From positions 806,001 through 870,000 of the forward strand of contig NZ_JAAOYO010000001.1 in NCBI RefSeq assembly GCF_011759505.1: a stretch of DNA of 64,000 nt, given 5' to 3'. The translations under genes and the position numbers were made by a program. Every line of letters starts with the position of its first letter. The stretch's first letter is position 1. The notes below the pieces were generated by a model. The model was given only the letters and a program-made list of their open reading frames with translations. It was not told where the DNA came from and made no database searches. The stretch comes from Curtobacterium salicis. GTDB taxonomy: Bacteria > Actinomycetota > Actinomycetes > Actinomycetales > Microbacteriaceae. Shown in pieces: positions 61,351-64,000 of this stretch.

Positions 61351-62550
61351 GTGAGCACCACGACCGAACCGTTGCGCATCGGGCTGGTCTCGTTGCACAC
61401 CTCCCCCGGCGACGAGCCCGGATCCGGCGAGGTCGGCGGCATGAACGTCGTCGTCCGCCACCAGGCCGAGGCGCTGGCCGACCGCGGCCACCAGGTCGAC
61501 ATCATCACCCGCCGCTCGGCGCCGACGCAGCCGGACTCCGTCGCCCTCGTGCCCGGTGTGTGCCTGCGCTTCCTGTCGGCCGGTCCTGCCGAGCCGGTCC
61601 CGAAGGGCGAACACGACGCCTTCATCGAACCGTTCCGCCGCGGGCTGGCCGGGCTCGGGCCGTTCGACGTCCTGCACTCGCACCACTGGTTCTCCGGTGC
61701 CGCCGCACTGCCCGTCGCCCGCGACCGTGGCATCCCGCACGTCCAGTCGTTCCACTCGATCGCCGCCGACAGCGCCACGCCCCTGTCCGAGGGCGAACGG
61801 CCCGAGTCCGCCGGACGCATGGCCGGTGAAGAACGCCTCGCCCGCCGGTCGGACGCCGTCGTCGTGGTCAGCGAGTCCGAGGCCGAGACCGTCCGTGCCC
61901 GGCTCGGCGGCGACCCCGCGCGTGTCTGGATCGTGCCGCCGGGCGTCGACGGTTCGGTGTTCCGCCCGGCCAGCGCCGGCGCGCGCCGCGCCGTGGCGCC
62001 GTACGTCGTCGCGGCGGCACGCGTGCAGCCCCTGAAGGGGCTCGACCTGGCGATCGAGGCCATCGCCGGCATCGACCAGGAGGCCCGGCCCACCCTCGTC
62101 ATCGCCGGTGACGCCTCGAGCGAAGCGGGCGACCACGTGACCGAGCTGCGTCGGCTCGCCGAGTCGCGGGGCATCGCCGACCGGGTCACCTTCATCGGGC
62201 CGCAGTCGCGCGCCGACCTGGCGTTCCTGTTCCGCCGGGCGGCGGCGGTGCTGGTGCCGTCGCACTCCGAGACGTACGGCCTGGTGGCGCTCGAGGGCTC
62301 CGCGTCCGGGGTGCCCGTCGTGGCCGCCGCTGCCGGGGGCCTCCGCGAAGCCGTGGTCGACGGGGAGACCGGGGTCGTCCTCGAGTCCCGCGACCCGGCG
62401 GTCTGGGCGTCCGAGATCCAACGCATCCTGACCGAGCCGGAGTACGCCGCCGCCCTGGCGTCCGCCGGGCGTGAGCACGCCGAGCGGCTCAGCTGGGAGC
62501 GGTCGGCGGCCGGACTCGAGCAGGTCTACCTGCGGGTCCTCGGACGCTGA
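61351..62550 (+). CDS. GT4-family glycosyltransferase, MshA-like
   Basis: A 399-residue GT-B enzyme. The N-terminal GEVGGMNVVVRHQAEAL resembles the MshA signature GGMNVYV. Also seen are LHSHHWFSGAA, VIVPPGVDGSVF-type sequence (WIVPPGVDGSVFRP), and the C-terminal nucleotide-sugar site HSETYGLVALEGSASG with Glu. MshA joins UDP-GlcNAc to inositol 3-phosphate in mycothiol synthesis. The resemblance is good, but other inositol- or trehalose-type GT4 roles are possible. Confidence 0.85.
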   Translation: MSTTTEPLRIGLVSLHTSPGDEPGSGEVGGMNVVVRHQAEALADRGHQVDIITRRSAPTQPDSVALVPGVCLRFLSAGPAEPVPKGEHDAFIEPFRRGLAGLGPFDVLHSHHWFSGAAALPVARDRGIPHVQSFHSIAADSATPLSEGERPESAGRMAGEERLARRSDAVVVVSESEAETVRARLGGDPARVWIVPPGVDGSVFRPASAGARRAVAPYVVAAARVQPLKGLDLAIEAIAGIDQEARPTLVIAGDASSEAGDHVTELRRLAESRGIADRVTFIGPQSRADLAFLFRRAAAVLVPSHSETYGLVALEGSASGVPVVAAAAGGLREAVVDGETGVVLESRDPAVWASEIQRILTEPEYAAALASAGREHAERLSWERSAAGLEQVYLRVLGR

Positions 62551-62561
62551 CGGAGCCGCTC

Positions 62562-63185
62562 GTGTCGCAGCCGCCGCTCGACCTCGGTGCCTTCTGGGAC
62601 GCGCTCGACGCCGTCCCGGCGGCGGCAGACGCGGAGGCGCTGTTCGACGGCAGGGACGACGGGGGCGCACTGCGGCGGGCGAACCTCGACCGCTACCTGC
62701 AGCGGTTCGGGCCGGAGGCGGACACGATCCTCGTCGCGGAGGCCCCGGGCTGGCGCGGCATGACGAACACCGGCGTCCCGTTCACGAGCATGCGCGAGCT
62801 GCAGGCCCCCGACGGGTTGTTCGCCGACGTGCCCTTCGCGCGGCCGCCCGACCCGACGGCTCCGTGGGAGGCGTCGTCCCGCGTCGTGCATGCGGCGCTC
62901 GGCGGCTGGCACGGTCCGCTGCCGGTGCTGTGGGCCGTGTTCCCGCACCACCCGTTCGTCGCGCCGGACCGGCTGACGAACCGGACACCGCGTCCTGCCG
63001 AGGTGCGCGACGGTGCTCCGGTCGCGCTCGCGCTGGCCGAGGCGGTCGGTGCTCGCCGCTTCGTCGCCGTCGGCCGGAAGGCGCAGGGTGCGCTCGCGAG
63101 TGCGGGGATCGACGCGATCGCGGTGCGACACCCGGCACAGGGCGGGGCGACGCAGTTCACCCAGCAGCTCGCCGCCCTGCGCTGA
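62562..63185 (+). CDS. Uracil-DNA glycosylase-superfamily protein
   Basis: A 207-residue protein with ILVAEAPGWRGMTNTGVPFT (comparable to the GEAPG...G-PF motif of family 4/5 glycosylases) and a C-terminal VRHPAQGG that matches the HP motif. The catalytic Asp/Asn of classical UDGs is not obvious, so the substrate (uracil, hypoxanthine or none) is open. GTG 62562 starts 11 bp after the glycosyltransferase stop, so they are likely in one operon. Confidence 0.75.
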   Translation: MSQPPLDLGAFWDALDAVPAAADAEALFDGRDDGGALRRANLDRYLQRFGPEADTILVAEAPGWRGMTNTGVPFTSMRELQAPDGLFADVPFARPPDPTAPWEASSRVVHAALGGWHGPLPVLWAVFPHHPFVAPDRLTNRTPRPAEVRDGAPVALALAEAVGARRFVAVGRKAQGALASAGIDAIAVRHPAQGGATQFTQQLAALR

Positions 63186-63215
63186 CCTCGCCCGACCGCG
63201 GGATGTCCGCGGCGC

Positions 63216-63258
<43 letters not shown>

Positions 63259-63260
63259 GG

Positions 63261-63695
63261 TCAGGCCGACCGGACCTCGACGCCCTTCGCGGCGAGCGCG
63301 TCCGACACGTGCGCCGGCAGCGGGGCCGCGGCGTAGACGACCCGCAGGGACGGCAGGTCGACGAGGTCGTCCCAGTTCTGCGGGTCGTAGCGGTCGTCGG
63401 AGCCGTCCCACCCGGGGTGCAGGTCCTGCAGGATCTCGAGGTCCGTGTCGACGGTCAGTTCGGTGACCAGGTCGAGCTGCGACGGCAGCAGGTCGAGGTC
63501 GTCGTAGTACTCACGCGCCCGGTCGTCCTGGCCGTCCACGTCCTCGTCGTCGACCACCGCGTCCTCGTCGTCATCGTCGCCGTCGTAGGGCTCGATGACG
63601 TCCAGGTCGTAGCAGAGCACGTCGAGGACGAGCAGCTTCGCGTTGAAGTCCGCGAACTCGATCGGTTCTTCGGTGGTCGTCGACTCCTCGTCCAT
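63261..63695 (-). CDS. Acidic hypothetical protein
   Basis: A 144-residue protein rich in Asp and Glu, with a central poly-acidic tract (YDGDDDDEDAVVDDEDVDGQ). The structured flanks are FNAKLLVLDVLCYDLDVIEP before the tract and LQDLHPGWDGSDDRYDPQNW plus LPSLRVVYAAAPLPAHV after it. No catalytic motif is known to me. ATG 63695 has a TACGCT box 7 nt upstream (63703-63708), so leaderless. It may be a stress or protein-interaction factor, but that is only suggested by composition. Confidence 0.62.
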   Translation of the reverse strand: MDEESTTTEEPIEFADFNAKLLVLDVLCYDLDVIEPYDGDDDDEDAVVDDEDVDGQDDRAREYYDDLDLLPSQLDLVTELTVDTDLEILQDLHPGWDGSDDRYDPQNWDDLVDLPSLRVVYAAAPLPAHVSDALAAKGVEVRSA

Positions 63696-63702
63696 GCAGG
63701 GC

Positions 63703-63708
63703 AGCGTA
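63703..63708 (-). promoter_or_regulatory. -10 box of leaderless acidic-protein gene
   Basis: TACGCT on the minus strand, 7 nt before ATG 63695. Confidence 0.5.
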
Positions 63709-63791
63709 TCGACCCCCCGCTGGGCCTGCCCGAGTCGAACGAATTTGCTGTGGGACTGGACAGGAACGGTCCGGCAGGAACAGGGTGATGC

Positions 63792-64000
63792 ATGGCGACC
63801 ACGACGAAGACCGAGCGCGAACCGGGACAGCAGACGGAACTCCGCCGTGTGATCGGTCCGAAACTCCTGCTGTTGTTCATCGTCGGGGACATCCTCGGCA
63901 CCGGCGTCTACGCCCTCACCGGGCAGGTGGCGGCCGAGGTCGGCGGTGCCGCGTGGCTGCCGTTCCTCATCGCCTTCTCGGTGGCGCTGCTCACGGCGTT
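63792..64000 (+). CDS. APC-superfamily amino-acid permease, N-terminal part (runs off window)
   Basis: The visible 69 residues show a charged N-terminus, then LLLLFIVGDILGTGVYALTG and AAEVGGAAWLPFLIAFSVAL, the first two helices of an amino-acid/polyamine antiporter. GDxLGTGVY matches the conserved helix-1 motif. An ATG at 63788 is out of frame. The substrate cannot be told from this piece. Confidence 0.85.
   Translation, partial: MATTTKTEREPGQQTELRRVIGPKLLLLFIVGDILGTGVYALTGQVAAEVGGAAWLPFLIAFSVALLTA

Overview
This is a high-GC, G/C-ending-codon stretch of chromosome from an actinobacterium, most likely a member of the Microbacteriaceae close to Curtobacterium or Clavibacter. The evidence is the gene content (PASTA kinase, GarA-type FHA protein with MerR partners, mycothiol-type glycosyltransferase, PrimPolC/LigC pair, LAYTG surface protein) and the abundant leaderless starts. 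The taxon is an inference. No rRNA, tRNA, prophage, transposase or CRISPR array was seen. The window looks like ordinary chromosome with small accessory stretches.

Layout. 1-9.7 kb: a block whose order resembles the Mycobacterium tuberculosis Rv2173-Rv2187 region. It holds the end of a polyprenyl synthetase, an Rv2175c-like DNA-binding protein, a LysM/lytic-type secreted protein, a PASTA Ser/Thr kinase (PknL position), class II DAHP synthase, a PlsC-type acyltransferase, a ROK glucokinase and a FadD15-like acyl-CoA ligase. 9.7-16.5 kb: a small ORF, a secreted protein, peptide deformylase coupled to pyruvate carboxylase, and a ParA ATPase. 16.8-18.7 kb: the GarA/FtsR/MerR regulatory operon. 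18.9-22.9 kb: a processive GT2 synthase coupled to a GH18/CBM protein. 23-25.2 kb: two FecCD permeases under a probable DtxR/IdeR box. 25.4-31.9 kb: HtrA protease, a run of leaderless genes of unclear function, a DnaJ-NERD fusion, an APH-fold kinase and a Nudix-NYN fusion.

31.95-35.1 kb: a TPP riboswitch driving thiM-thiE-thiD/tenA as one overlapping operon. 35.2-43.1 kb: phosphoesterase/MarR, small enzymes, an Ala/Pro-rich membrane protein with an inverted repeat over its start, a LysR/MFS divergon, and an intergenic region with duplicated palindromic units. 43.1-46.9 kb: an HxlR-centred redox set, a GAF-like membrane protein and a patatin. 47-53.9 kb: catabolic and regulatory genes, namely acyl-CoA dehydrogenase/QsdR-type TetR and PutA/LysR, each as a divergent pair. 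54.1-64 kb: sortase-anchored surface protein, azoreductase, metallo-beta-lactamase, LigC and PrimPolC flanking twin tiny ORFs, DUF429, MshA-like glycosyltransferase, UDG-like protein, an acidic protein and the start of an APC permease.

Recurring architecture. At least a dozen genes have a TANNNT -10 box 6-8 nt before the start codon and therefore probably leaderless mRNAs. Many intergenic hairpins share the core CGGACGGGAGGC, including one between divergent genes. Several short-unit tandem repeats lie flush against stop codons.
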